Shown here piece by piece: positions 21,146 through 28,863 of a stretch of 30,970 nucleotides of DNA (positions within the stretch are counted from its first letter, which is position 1; every line of letters begins with the position of its first letter). The stretch is taken from positions 1-30,970 of IMG/VR virus record IMGVR_UViG_3300025086_000137; one strand, 5' to 3'. This DNA is from a virus. The notes under the pieces are model-generated. The model did not search any database. It saw only the letters and a list, made by a program, of their open reading frames with translations, and had not been told where the DNA came from. The translations under genes and the position numbers were made by a program.

Positions 21146-21312
21146 TTCGCATAATTAAGGATGGCAAAGTTATAAAAGAGACGCAGGACATGCAAACGTT
21201 AGTTCAGTTCATAGATTATTATGATTCTGAGCCAAAAAGAATAGAATTTAGCCTAAATTATGACGAAATCGAAGAAAGGAATCGACGACAAGCTGCTAAA
21301 CTTAGCGATTAG
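21142..21312 (+). CDS. unknown 56-residue protein
   Basis: I start it at ATG 21142 (MIRIIKDGKVIKETQDMQTL), beside the stop of the previous gene. It is a short beta hairpin plus helix with an acidic, charged C-terminus. It overlaps the terminase start by 53 bases, unusually long for this genome, so its C-terminal part is shared with the start of the large terminase frame. Family not recognised. Confidence 0.45.
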   Translation: MIRIIKDGKVIKETQDMQTLVQFIDYYDSEPKRIEFSLNYDEIEERNRRQAAKLSD

Positions 21313-22747
21313 TGGTGCTTTAAACACATTAAAGAGCACTCCGCTTACTTTAGAGGAGTTTATAGACGATGTTTTGCGTCATTATATGGACATGGAGCCT
21401 GGTGAGTATGTTCCTTTAGGTCAGATGCATGCAGAGTGGGCGGATGCTTTTCAAGCAGGCACACATACGTCGATAATTTGCGCAAGGGGTCACTTGAAGA
21501 CGTCTTGGGGCTTGTCAGCACTTGCGTATCAGATGGCAATGCAGCCAAATTACCGTGCTTTGTATCTTTCGGCGACCTTAGAGCAGGCATGGGACAAACT
21601 GGAGCAGTTTGAGGAGATTTGTCGGCGTTCATGGAGACTTAATTCTTTTATGAAATCACAACATGAGGATGACAAGGTAACTTGGCGCAAGGGTGCTAAA
21701 TATTTTAACAATGGAAGTAGGGTTCACGCTGCAAGTATTGGTAAAGCGTTAGAAGGTCCTCACGTTCACATGATTATTTTGGATGATATTTTACAAGAGT
21801 TTCCTAATATGACTGATGAAAAGGTAATTCACTACATAAAGAGAGTTGTAATGCCGATGAGGTTGCCGAAGGCAAAGATGTTATTGGTAGGAACACAGAA
21901 GAGAGTTGGCGATGCTACAGATTGGGCTGAGCAGAATACACAATGGAACTCAGTACGTCATCCTGCGTTGTTAGAGGATGGCACTCCACGTTGGCCTGAG
22001 TATTGGAATCAAGAAAGGCTTGACAAGGAACGAGAAACGATGGGAAGTAGGGCTTTCGAGTCTGAGTATATGTTAAATCCATTGGACCCAGAGAGTGCAG
22101 TTATACCTTACGAGGTTTTGAAGCCTTGTTTGAAAGAGGGTATGAGTATGGGCTTGCCTGAGTCTGGTGATGATTGGTTTGTGACTATGGGTGTTGACTT
22201 GGCCGTAGGTATGGACAGTCAGAATGACGAGTCTGCGTATGTTGTTATGGCTTATAATCGAGTTACAGAAGAGCGTAAAATTTTGTATTGTTGGAGTGGT
22301 AAGATTAGAGCTAAGGGTGCTGGATGGTTGGAGGCTCAGGTTGTAACGATGAAGAGTTTGGCAGACAAGTACAAGCCTGACAAGATTATGGTTGAGTCTA
22401 ACGGTTATCAGAGATTGGTTGTACATACGGCAAGGGAGTTAGATGGCATGCCAGTCGAGGGACACAACACTGGAAGAGAAAAACACAAGCATGATGTGGG
22501 AGTTCCTAGGATTGCGTTAGCTATGGAGCAGGGCAAGTATTTCATACCGTGGAATAAGGAAGCACGTGAAGGTTCTAAACCAGGTATGAGAAAGTTAGTA
22601 GATGGTTTGAGTAGATTGATTTATGGTAAACATGGAAGGCTAGAAGGACATACGCCCGATGCAGTCATGGCGCTATGGATGTGTGAGTTATGTGTGCACG
22701 TTTTGGAAAAGAAACGTCTAGTTTTTACACGATGGGATTATATTTAA
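21260..22747 (+). CDS. terL: terminase large subunit
   Basis: This 495-residue packaging motor has an N-terminal ATPase and C-terminal nuclease. The Walker A-like segment is CARGHLKTSW (74-83), with the lysine at 80, and Walker B is MIILDD (171-176). A coupling motif MLLVGTQ lies at 207-213. In the nuclease half, GVDLAVG (311-317) supplies the first metal-binding aspartate (D313), MVESNG (377-382) the second acidic residue, and HTPDAVMALWM near the C-terminus the third. Terminase pumps viral DNA into the prohead and cuts it. Length is typical. This gene anchors the identification of the window as a tailed virus. Confidence 0.9.
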   Translation: MTKSKKGIDDKLLNLAISGALNTLKSTPLTLEEFIDDVLRHYMDMEPGEYVPLGQMHAEWADAFQAGTHTSIICARGHLKTSWGLSALAYQMAMQPNYRALYLSATLEQAWDKLEQFEEICRRSWRLNSFMKSQHEDDKVTWRKGAKYFNNGSRVHAASIGKALEGPHVHMIILDDILQEFPNMTDEKVIHYIKRVVMPMRLPKAKMLLVGTQKRVGDATDWAEQNTQWNSVRHPALLEDGTPRWPEYWNQERLDKERETMGSRAFESEYMLNPLDPESAVIPYEVLKPCLKEGMSMGLPESGDDWFVTMGVDLAVGMDSQNDESAYVVMAYNRVTEERKILYCWSGKIRAKGAGWLEAQVVTMKSLADKYKPDKIMVESNGYQRLVVHTARELDGMPVEGHNTGREKHKHDVGVPRIALAMEQGKYFIPWNKEAREGSKPGMRKLVDGLSRLIYGKHGRLEGHTPDAVMALWMCELCVHVLEKKRLVFTRWDYI

Positions 22748-22781
22748 ATTAGGACATATCTCCCTTACAGAAAGACATATA

Positions 22782-22790
22782 TACTAATGA
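22782..22790 (+). promoter_or_regulatory. TATA-box promoter of the RHH-portal operon
   Basis: The sequence here is ACATATATACT, an archaeal TATA box. The predicted start, about 25 bases downstream, falls on or next to ATG 22809, so the first transcript may be leaderless. Just upstream, GGACATATCTCC (22752-22763) is another CATATG-type box. The 61 bases between terL and the RHH gene hold no other feature. Confidence 0.6.
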
Positions 22791-22808
22791 GCCACACTGG
22801 GATTCCAG

Positions 22809-22988
22809 ATGACAAGTTCACCCAGCAACGGAACACGAATGGAATTGTGGGGAATATCTGTTGAGACAAAACAAAATTTAAAGACGTTGGCAAAGGTAAA
22901 AGAAACGCCAGTATCTAAAATGTTAGAACCTGTTATCGAAGATTATATACACAGGCACCGTCATGTCCTTGAGTCGAGGAGACTATAA
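22809..22988 (+). CDS. ribbon-helix-helix DNA-binding protein
   Basis: The 59-residue product runs from ATG 22809 to a TAA sharing a base with the portal ATG. After a short N-terminal arm, RMELWGISVETKQNLKTLAK then VKETPVSKMLEPVIEDYI matches the ribbon-helix-helix (CopG/Arc) plan: one strand, helix A, a turn and helix B. Such proteins dimerise and bind palindromic operators. The CATATG box upstream of its own TATA is a candidate site, making autoregulation plausible. An internal ATG at 22839 (MELWGISVE) is an alternative start. It probably controls the late operon. Confidence 0.6.
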   Translation: MTSSPSNGTRMELWGISVETKQNLKTLAKVKETPVSKMLEPVIEDYIHRHRHVLESRRL

Positions 22989-24460
22989 TGGGAATATTTG
23001 ACCGATTCAGGAGCAAGCCAGTCAGAAAGACTACTGGCATAGATGCATTCTTACAGGATGCAACTATGGAAGTTTCTAAAGATGCTAGAACTCCTGTATA
23101 TTCTGGTGTGAGTACAGATACAGCATACAGGCAATCTATACTGCCGCCAGTAGACCAATTTTATTTAGAACAATTAGCTGACAGGTATTCTCATCTTAGG
23201 ACTGTAATCACTCGTATAGCTTCGCAGTCTGTCGCCAAAGGGTGGGAGTACCACGCTATTGGCAAAGGCGACCCAGAGCAACGTAGAATGGTGGAGAGGT
23301 TGTTACGCAATCCTACTAACGGCAGCAGTGACATGACAGGTTCAGAGTTGTTTAAGGCAATGATAAGACAGTTAGAAGTTTTTGATGATTGCTGGGTAAG
23401 TATTGTGTATGACAGGGTTGCAGATGGTTCTGGTAAAGTTACAAATAAAGTAGTCAAGGAACTTTGGGTAGAAGATGCAAAGCACATGCGATTTAACGTT
23501 GATGAGTACGGTCGTTTCTTAGAAGAAGATAAGTTTGACCCAGTTACTAGAGAGTTTATGGAGGGTGATGTAAATCCACAAACAGGTGTAGAGTTAGAAT
23601 TTATGGCTTACTTTTATGAAAGCGAGGAAGGTAAGATACCTTTTGCACGTGATGAAATTATACATTTTAACAAGTACAGTGCGAATGCTCGGTTGTATGG
23701 GCAGTCGCCAATTATAGGTCTTTCTAAAAAAATCGAAACAGCATTGGCCATAGAGTCATTTCAAAACAAAATCTATAGATTAGAAAGGCCACCAAAGGGT
23801 TTCTTAGATGTGCCTGGTCACGATGAAGAGTCGCTTAACAGGTTAGGAGAGTACATTGCAGAAGAGACAAGACGCAATCCTAATTTTATTCCTATACTAA
23901 GTAGCAGAGATGCAAGCACTACAGCGAAGTTTGTGCCAGTTATGCCTAACATGGATGAGTTGATGATGCTGCCTTACATGGACAGGATTAACAACGACGT
24001 AAACGCATCGTATGGAGTCATGCCTTTAGTTGTAGGACAGATGCAAGGTGTAGGCGGTCTTAACTCAGAAGGCGAGCAGATTACAATATTTGACAGAACT
24101 ATACGAGAGACACAGCAGTGTGTAGAAATGGGATTCCTAAAACCGTTACTAAAACTTATGCAAATAGATACTTGGAAGATTAGATTTAACGATATAAACG
24201 AACGTGATGAGACAAAGTATTTGAATAATATGAATTTAAAAGCTCAGATTATTACACAAATGCAGAACGTAGGTGTAGAGATGGACTTAGATTCTGACGG
24301 TAATTTACAGTTGCCACAAGCTCCAGAGGTGGTGCGTCAGGATTTTCGAAACAGTACACAGGAGTCGCAGGAGGCCGAGGAGCTAAAAGAACATCTGGAT
24401 ACATGGAATCGGCAGCTCGAGAACTACGAAGAGTCCTTGTACAAGAACTTAAACAGTTAG
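22988..24460 (+). CDS. portal protein
   Basis: This 490-residue protein directly follows the RHH gene and precedes the MuF gene, the canonical portal slot. Landmarks are an N-terminal clip/wing region (LADRYSHLRTVITRIASQSV AKG), a YGQSPIIGLSKKIE helix, then LPYMDRINNDVNASYGVMPL and the long C-terminal helix around LKAQIITQMQNVGVEMDLD. It would form the twelve-fold ring through which DNA passes. The MuF start lies inside its last 58 bases. Confidence 0.8.
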   Translation: MGIFDRFRSKPVRKTTGIDAFLQDATMEVSKDARTPVYSGVSTDTAYRQSILPPVDQFYLEQLADRYSHLRTVITRIASQSVAKGWEYHAIGKGDPEQRRMVERLLRNPTNGSSDMTGSELFKAMIRQLEVFDDCWVSIVYDRVADGSGKVTNKVVKELWVEDAKHMRFNVDEYGRFLEEDKFDPVTREFMEGDVNPQTGVELEFMAYFYESEEGKIPFARDEIIHFNKYSANARLYGQSPIIGLSKKIETALAIESFQNKIYRLERPPKGFLDVPGHDEESLNRLGEYIAEETRRNPNFIPILSSRDASTTAKFVPVMPNMDELMMLPYMDRINNDVNASYGVMPLVVGQMQGVGGLNSEGEQITIFDRTIRETQQCVEMGFLKPLLKLMQIDTWKIRFNDINERDETKYLNNMNLKAQIITQMQNVGVEMDLDSDGNLQLPQAPEVVRQDFRNSTQESQEAEELKEHLDTWNRQLENYEESLYKNLNS

Positions 24461-25125
24461 AAAAAATAAGAACATATGACGAATTGCGCACACAAGTAGA
24501 CGATATTGCGATTATGTTAGCAAAGCGCATGCGTGATGCGATTATAGATGACATGGATTTTGCATTTAGAAATGGTTATTCTTCTGCATATGGAGAAATA
24601 AAAGGTATAAGTAAAACAGCAGCTAAAGCACCAGACATGAGTCCACAAGATTTAGATGTGTTGACTATGTTAAAAAACGAAGGTGCTTTGTACAATGCGT
24701 ACAATCAATTTCAAAATTTACTAGTGCAAAAATTAAATGCAACTATTATAGCAGGAATTACGCAAGGTAGCACAATACCGCAGATAGTACAAAACATGCG
24801 TCAGGTAGGCATTGGTGAGACATACAAGCTTACAAGAATAGCAAGAACAGAGATTAATCAAATAGCAAATGAGGGTCGATTACGTGGCTACAAAATAGCA
24901 GAGCAACGTATGGGGCAACAATTTAAGTATGGATTAATTATTGGTAAAGATAGAAGAGTATGTCCTGCACATCAGGAACTTGCACAAAGACAGCCACGAG
25001 GTGGAATGTTTTTAAACGATTTAATTATGTTACAACAAGAAGTAGGGGCTAAATATAGGATGAATTTAAGAGGACATTCTTTATTACACCCTAATCAAAG
25101 AACACAACTAGTGAGGATAGTATGA
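24403..25125 (+). CDS. MuF-like minor head protein
   Basis: This 240-residue product overlaps the portal gene by 58 bases. The segment YKLTRIARTEINQIANEGRL then RGYKIAEQRMG fits the phage Mu gpF domain, with RIARTE as its hallmark. A second conserved patch is KDRRVCPAHQELAQRQP, with a cysteine and histidine. MuF proteins enter the prohead with the portal and may be ejected with the DNA. No toxin domain is fused at the C-terminus, unlike many polymorphic MuF proteins. Its codons include a CGCACAC copy (24487-24493). Confidence 0.7.
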   Translation: MESAARELRRVLVQELKQLEKIRTYDELRTQVDDIAIMLAKRMRDAIIDDMDFAFRNGYSSAYGEIKGISKTAAKAPDMSPQDLDVLTMLKNEGALYNAYNQFQNLLVQKLNATIIAGITQGSTIPQIVQNMRQVGIGETYKLTRIARTEINQIANEGRLRGYKIAEQRMGQQFKYGLIIGKDRRVCPAHQELAQRQPRGGMFLNDLIMLQQEVGAKYRMNLRGHSLLHPNQRTQLVRIV

Positions 25126-25217
25126 GTAAGATGCCAAAACATATTAAAATACATATATGTAATGCTAAGTACGGTCATCACGGCAACGGGAAGAAAAAAA
25201 ATGAGCAAACAATGTAA
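25122..25217 (+). CDS. 31-residue mini-protein
   Basis: ATG 25122 overlaps the MuF TGA. The product MSKMPKHIKIHICNAKYGHH then GNGKKKNEQTM contains one cysteine and several histidines and could bind metal in a dimer. It overlaps the next gene by 17 bases. Coding support is moderate. Confidence 0.35.
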   Translation: MSKMPKHIKIHICNAKYGHHGNGKKKNEQTM

Positions 25218-25440
25218 GAAGTGTTTAAGAGGAGCAATGACAGTCCATATAGCGGCTAACGGTTTATGTGAAGAGTGCGAAACAGAAAGGGCTTGGAAAA
25301 ATGCAAACAGGCAAACTATACTTGCAGCACAACGCAAGCAACGTGTAGATTACTATGAAAAAGCACAAAAATATATAGACAGAAAGTGGAAAGAGAAGTA
25401 TGGTGACGAACATATAGAAAACGTCAAAATGTATAAATGA
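25201..25440 (+). CDS. 79-residue zinc-ribbon plus helix protein
   Basis: The chosen start, ATG 25201, gives MSKQCKKCLRGAMTVHIAAN then GLCEECETERAWKN: C-x2-C and C-x2-C pairs separated by about 18 residues, a compact zinc ribbon. A long basic helix follows (NRQTILAAQRKQRVDYYEKA). An upstream in-frame extension lacks a ribosome-binding site. It belongs to the head-assembly block. Confidence 0.55.
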   Translation: MSKQCKKCLRGAMTVHIAANGLCEECETERAWKNANRQTILAAQRKQRVDYYEKAQKYIDRKWKEKYGDEHIENVKMYK

Positions 25441-25976
25441 CAGGAGTAAGAATTAAAAATTCGCCTCGAGTTCAAAAGTTTTTCCAAGAGTTTGGAAAGC
25501 ATTGTTCAAAAACTTTAAGTTTAAGTTTAAGAGATACGGCAGATGCTATAGAAGCAAAGGCCGTCAAAAACATTATGGAGCCTTATCGAAAAGACACACA
25601 TGGTAAAGATGGTGGTGCTTTAGATACGGGCCGTTTAGCGTCAAGTATGAGAGGCGTTGTTGAACAAAATGAATACAAATATACAGCAGGTAGTGCTTTA
25701 CCTTATTCTGCACATATGGAGTTTGGTACAGGACCCGCAGCAGGTAAGCCGAGGTATAGGCCACCAGATGGTAAATTAGGGCCTTGGTCTAAAAGAGTAG
25801 GTAAAGATGAAGAGCAAGTAACTTCTAACATATGGACATTTGGTACACAACCACGTAGATTCTTAGGTAGAGCAGTTGCACAAAAAAAAGGTATTTTGCC
25901 TGAAAGATTTGCAAAAATATTAGCTAGAAAATTAACTATGGCTGCACAAAAAAACATAAAAGTAACAAGGCGATAA
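25437..25976 (+). CDS. HK97-gp10-like neck / tail completion protein
   Basis: This 179-residue product matches the gp10-like pattern: GGALDTGRLASSMRGVVEQN, then YTAGSALPYSAHMEFGTGPA, then PRRFLGRAVAQKKGILPERF. The DTGRL and the 'PYSAHMEFGT' strand are the most recognisable parts. The family joins head and tail. It lies earlier than usual, between the MuF and protease genes rather than next to the tail genes, so gene order differs from lambda-type phages. Confidence 0.7.
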   Translation: MTGVRIKNSPRVQKFFQEFGKHCSKTLSLSLRDTADAIEAKAVKNIMEPYRKDTHGKDGGALDTGRLASSMRGVVEQNEYKYTAGSALPYSAHMEFGTGPAAGKPRYRPPDGKLGPWSKRVGKDEEQVTSNIWTFGTQPRRFLGRAVAQKKGILPERFAKILARKLTMAAQKNIKVTRR

Positions 25977-25978
25977 CC

Positions 25979-26008
25979 AAATAGCGCACACGATGTGTGC
26001 GTAATGTT
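25979..26008. repeat. inverted pair of CGCACAC motifs after the gp10-like gene
   Basis: CGCACAC (25985-25991) and GTGTGCG (25995-26001) form an exact seven-base inverted repeat around GAT. The flanks (ATAG and TAAT) extend the match to the longer AATAACGCACAC form. It lies just after the gp10-like stop and just before the late promoter at 26011-26039, so either protein binding or a short RNA hairpin is possible. Confidence 0.6.
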
Positions 26009-26010
26009 GC

Positions 26011-26039
26011 AACCCGAGTAAATATTTTTCTTTTTATAT
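26011..26039 (+). promoter_or_regulatory. late-type promoter with AACCCGAGTA box and TATA
   Basis: AACCCGAGTA (26011-26020) is followed by TTTATAT (26033-26039). The same pair occurs at 28274-28300 in front of the scaffold gene with nearly equal spacing. The TATA would place the transcript start near 26060, just beyond ATG 26046. That raises the possibility that translation begins at GTG 26061. Confidence 0.55.
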
Positions 26040-26045
26040 CGCCTC

Positions 26046-28256
26046 ATGTGTGCGTTATTTGTGGCAGACGACAGTAACACAGGTTGGAAAGTCTACCGAC
26101 CTGAGTGGTATAATGACAGAGTAATGGAGACATACATCTCCGCTCCTATCGTCGATAAACAGAACGATATGATACCCACAGATACTATCAAAGAAGCTAT
26201 GGATTTTTACATGCGCTATGGCGTATATTCGTACCGTCATGAGGAAATGCCAATCGGACTTCCCCTGGCTTACAAAATAAAAGACGGTAAAGTTAAGATT
26301 AGAGTAGGAATACACAGTAAAATCGGCATGCATGACAAAGTGTGGGGCGAGATTAAGGAGTACGGTCCAACAGGAGCAAGTAGCATACGTGGTGAAGCCA
26401 CAAAACAAGAGAAGGTTTGTCAATCAGAAAACGACTGCCACAATCGTATAAACGAACTTTCTCTTTGGAGCATATCTTGGGTTGGTGATAATCCTGCCAA
26501 CCCAGAGGCAAAAGTCACAGATGTTGCAATGGCTAAATCTAAAAGCGTACAAGTTAAGCTTGATGAGATAGAAGGCATGGTAGAGAAAATTATAGAGCGT
26601 AAAAAAGGCAAATACTGTTTGTACGCTAAAAAGGACCGAAAGCTTCTGGGCTGCCATGATACCAAAGCAGGAGCTATAAGGCAGGAAAGGGCCATACAAG
26701 CAAGAAGATACAGTAAATCAGATGTACTGAATGAGATAGTATCTAAAGTAGAAAAATATAAGATACCTAAAGGCGTTAAAAAAGAAGCAATCACAGGTAG
26801 AGAACTACGTAAAGAGTTTGGATATGGTGGCGGTAAAGTTACAAAAGCAATAAACGCACATTTGATTAATAAAGAATATGTAAGTTATTCAATGGCAATG
26901 AAGATTCACAAGTATTATAGAAGGCATGAGAATGTAGACCCACAAGGTAAGAACTTTGAAAATAAGAAAAGACCTAGTAAGGGTCTAATTATGTGGAAGA
27001 TGATGGGCGGTAATGCAGGTCACAGTTGGAGTAAAAGTTTACAAGACAAAGCTAAAGCAGACGACCCTAAGACGCCAGCAAAGCCAAGTGAAAGACGTAG
27101 AGGTAGCGATAAGAATCCAAAAGGTACAGCCAGTGGTCAACGTGGCGGAATCAAGTTAAGTGAAGCAAATATTAAGACACTTAAGAATTATATTAAAGAA
27201 CATAATGAGAAAGTAGGAGATGCAAAAGGTAAGAAAGCAAATCTAGGCGCATTGAAAGCTGTATTTCGTAGAGGTGCAGGTGCATTTTCTACAAGTCATA
27301 GGCCTAGTGTAAGTAGTAGAGACCAATGGGCGTTAGGCAGAGTTAAAGCATTCTTAAAATTATTAAGTTCTGGTAGGCCAGCAAATGCAAAATACACTAC
27401 AGATTACGATTTATTACCAAAAGAACATCCTAAATCTACTAAGAAAGAAATGGAAACAGTAAAAGTCAAGCCACCAAAAGGACATCATTGGATGGCATAC
27501 AAAGATGGTCCAGTACTTATGGTAGGAGACTATGCGCCACATGACGGTGCAGTAGAAGAGTTTGAATTTGAGGTAATAGAAGAGCATGACGACTCAAGAC
27601 TTGCTAAAGCAGAGTATCAAGGCCGCAAAGTAGAGCTTAACAAACCACGAAGATTGTCTGGAGATAAGAAAAAGTTTGGAGTTTACGTTAAAAACGAAAA
27701 AGGAAATGTAGTACAAGTTAAGTTTGGCGACCCTAACATGGATATAAAGCGTGATGACCCTGACAAACGTAGACAGTTTAGAGCAAGACACAACTGTGAC
27801 AATCCAGGTCCAAAGCACAAAGCAAGATATTGGTCTTGTAAAATGTGGAGTAAACGTAATGTGTCAGATATAGTAGGTAAAGCAGAATGTCCGCCAGTAA
27901 TAAAAACTGAAAGGCTTAAAAAAACAAATCAACATTTAGATGACATAATGCGTATGATTAAGTTTGGTACATTTTTACAAAAGAAACCTAAAAGAGAAGA
28001 AGAAGGAGCATCAAATCAACCACCTGGCGCTTGGATGGCTAATTGTAAACTCGCAGCAAGAAAGCTAAGTGGTTTATCAGGAAATAAATTTACAGGAACT
28101 AGAGCCGTAATAAGAGATGAAGCTGCATGGTGTGCAGAATTGTATAGAAACCCTGCTGCATATAGTAAGCCGTACAAAAGGCCAGACGGAACTAGCGGAA
28201 CTACTAGTGGGTTCAAACTTAGAGATGCAGTAGGGCGTGCAAATTTCAAGCCGTAA
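26046..28256 (+). CDS. prohead maturation protease, multi-domain (XkdF-like)
   Basis: This 736-residue protein has an N-terminal domain resembling XkdF/S78-type prohead proteases: YISAPIVDKQNDMIPTDTIK, a likely catalytic histidine in YSYRHEEMPIG, GIHSKIGMHDKVWGEIKEYG, and a likely catalytic serine in NELSLWSISWVGDNPANPEA. Beyond about residue 180 it carries several modules seen in marine phage proteins: KGKYCLYAKKDRKLLGCHDT; LGALKAVFRRGAGAFSTSHR ... SRDQWALGRVKAFLK; and an RRQFRARHNCDNPGPKHKAR ... YWSCKMW block. The C-terminus has a further unknown region. The protease trims the scaffold after assembly. The start could be ATG 26046 or a leaderless GTG 26061, because the TATA box is so close. 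The initiation codon sits inside a CATGTGTGCGTTATT motif. Confidence 0.7.
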   Translation: MCALFVADDSNTGWKVYRPEWYNDRVMETYISAPIVDKQNDMIPTDTIKEAMDFYMRYGVYSYRHEEMPIGLPLAYKIKDGKVKIRVGIHSKIGMHDKVWGEIKEYGPTGASSIRGEATKQEKVCQSENDCHNRINELSLWSISWVGDNPANPEAKVTDVAMAKSKSVQVKLDEIEGMVEKIIERKKGKYCLYAKKDRKLLGCHDTKAGAIRQERAIQARRYSKSDVLNEIVSKVEKYKIPKGVKKEAITGRELRKEFGYGGGKVTKAINAHLINKEYVSYSMAMKIHKYYRRHENVDPQGKNFENKKRPSKGLIMWKMMGGNAGHSWSKSLQDKAKADDPKTPAKPSERRRGSDKNPKGTASGQRGGIKLSEANIKTLKNYIKEHNEKVGDAKGKKANLGALKAVFRRGAGAFSTSHRPSVSSRDQWALGRVKAFLKLLSSGRPANAKYTTDYDLLPKEHPKSTKKEMETVKVKPPKGHHWMAYKDGPVLMVGDYAPHDGAVEEFEFEVIEEHDDSRLAKAEYQGRKVELNKPRRLSGDKKKFGVYVKNEKGNVVQVKFGDPNMDIKRDDPDKRRQFRARHNCDNPGPKHKARYWSCKMWSKRNVSDIVGKAECPPVIKTERLKKTNQHLDDIMRMIKFGTFLQKKPKREEEGASNQPPGAWMANCKLAARKLSGLSGNKFTGTRAVIRDEAAWCAELYRNPAAYSKPYKRPDGTSGTTSGFKLRDAVGRANFKP

Positions 28257-28273
28257 ACAGAATAACGCACACA

Positions 28274-28300
28274 AACCCGAGTATTTTTAATTGTTTATAT
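28274..28300 (+). promoter_or_regulatory. late-type promoter with AACCCGAGTA box and TATA
   Basis: AACCCGAGTA (28274-28283) and TTTATAT (28294-28300) repeat the arrangement at 26011-26039. The expected start is about 28320, next to ATG 28324, so the scaffold mRNA may be nearly leaderless. The spacer is flanked by two copies of AATAACGCACAC (28261-28272 and 28312-28323). Confidence 0.6.
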
Positions 28301-28323
28301 AGGCAGTGCCGAATAACGCACAC

Positions 28324-28863
28324 ATGAGCGCATGCAGTTGTGGAGGCACACATGAGGCACCTACCGAATCAGAAGAAATGGTAGAGGCCGAAAAAAGTGA
28401 AGCCTTGAACGAGCCAGTTATGGAATCTGATTTAGATAAATCAGAGGAATTATACAAAGATATGGAAGCCACTCTTGGAAAACTTAAGGAAATCATGGCC
28501 TATCTTGAAGAGATGAAAGACGAAAAGATGGACGAAGAAGAGAAGATGGAAGAAGAAGAAGAGGAAGAAGAGGCTGAAGAAGAAGAGAAGATGGAAGAAG
28601 AAGAAAAACAAGAAGAAGAAGAAGAAGAGGAAGAAGAAGAGGAAGAAAAAGGAGACTACAAAGAAAAAGCTTCTATTGATGAACTTCACAAATCACTTAC
28701 AACATTAAAGAAATACGGTATTAACGTATATTCAGGTAGCAGGAAAACTCCAGCACCAAAGAAAATTGACACTCCCGCAGTTAATGAAAAAACCGATTGG
28801 TTTAACTTTTCCAAATCATTGGATGAAGTTGCATACATGAAAGGAGAGGAAACAAAAATATGA
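28324..28863 (+). CDS. acidic scaffold-like protein
   Basis: Start ATG 28324 (MSACSCGGTHEAPTESEEMV) immediately follows AATAACGCACAC. The 179-residue product is mainly charged helix with a long Glu-rich block at about residues 77-115 (runs of E interrupted by K and M), encoded by GAA/GAG repeats at 28540-28655. A mixed C-terminus ends FSKSLDEVAYMKGEE. Scaffolding proteins between protease and capsid genes typically look like this and are removed by the protease. The basic-free Glu block is unusually extreme. A CxC motif near the N-terminus is unexplained. Confidence 0.65.
   Translation: MSACSCGGTHEAPTESEEMVEAEKSEALNEPVMESDLDKSEELYKDMEATLGKLKEIMAYLEEMKDEKMDEEEKMEEEEEEEEAEEEEKMEEEEKQEEEEEEEEEEEEKGDYKEKASIDELHKSLTTLKKYGINVYSGSRKTPAPKKIDTPAVNEKTDWFNFSKSLDEVAYMKGEETKI

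Noticed and set aside
28540-28655. GAA/GAG triplet repeat as a microsatellite or assembly artefact
   Set aside because: It is kept in frame as a Glu-rich block of a plausible scaffold protein.
28450-28689. Minus-strand frame rich in F
   Set aside because: It is the antisense shadow of the Glu-rich scaffold repeat (GAA/GAG becomes TTC/CTC).
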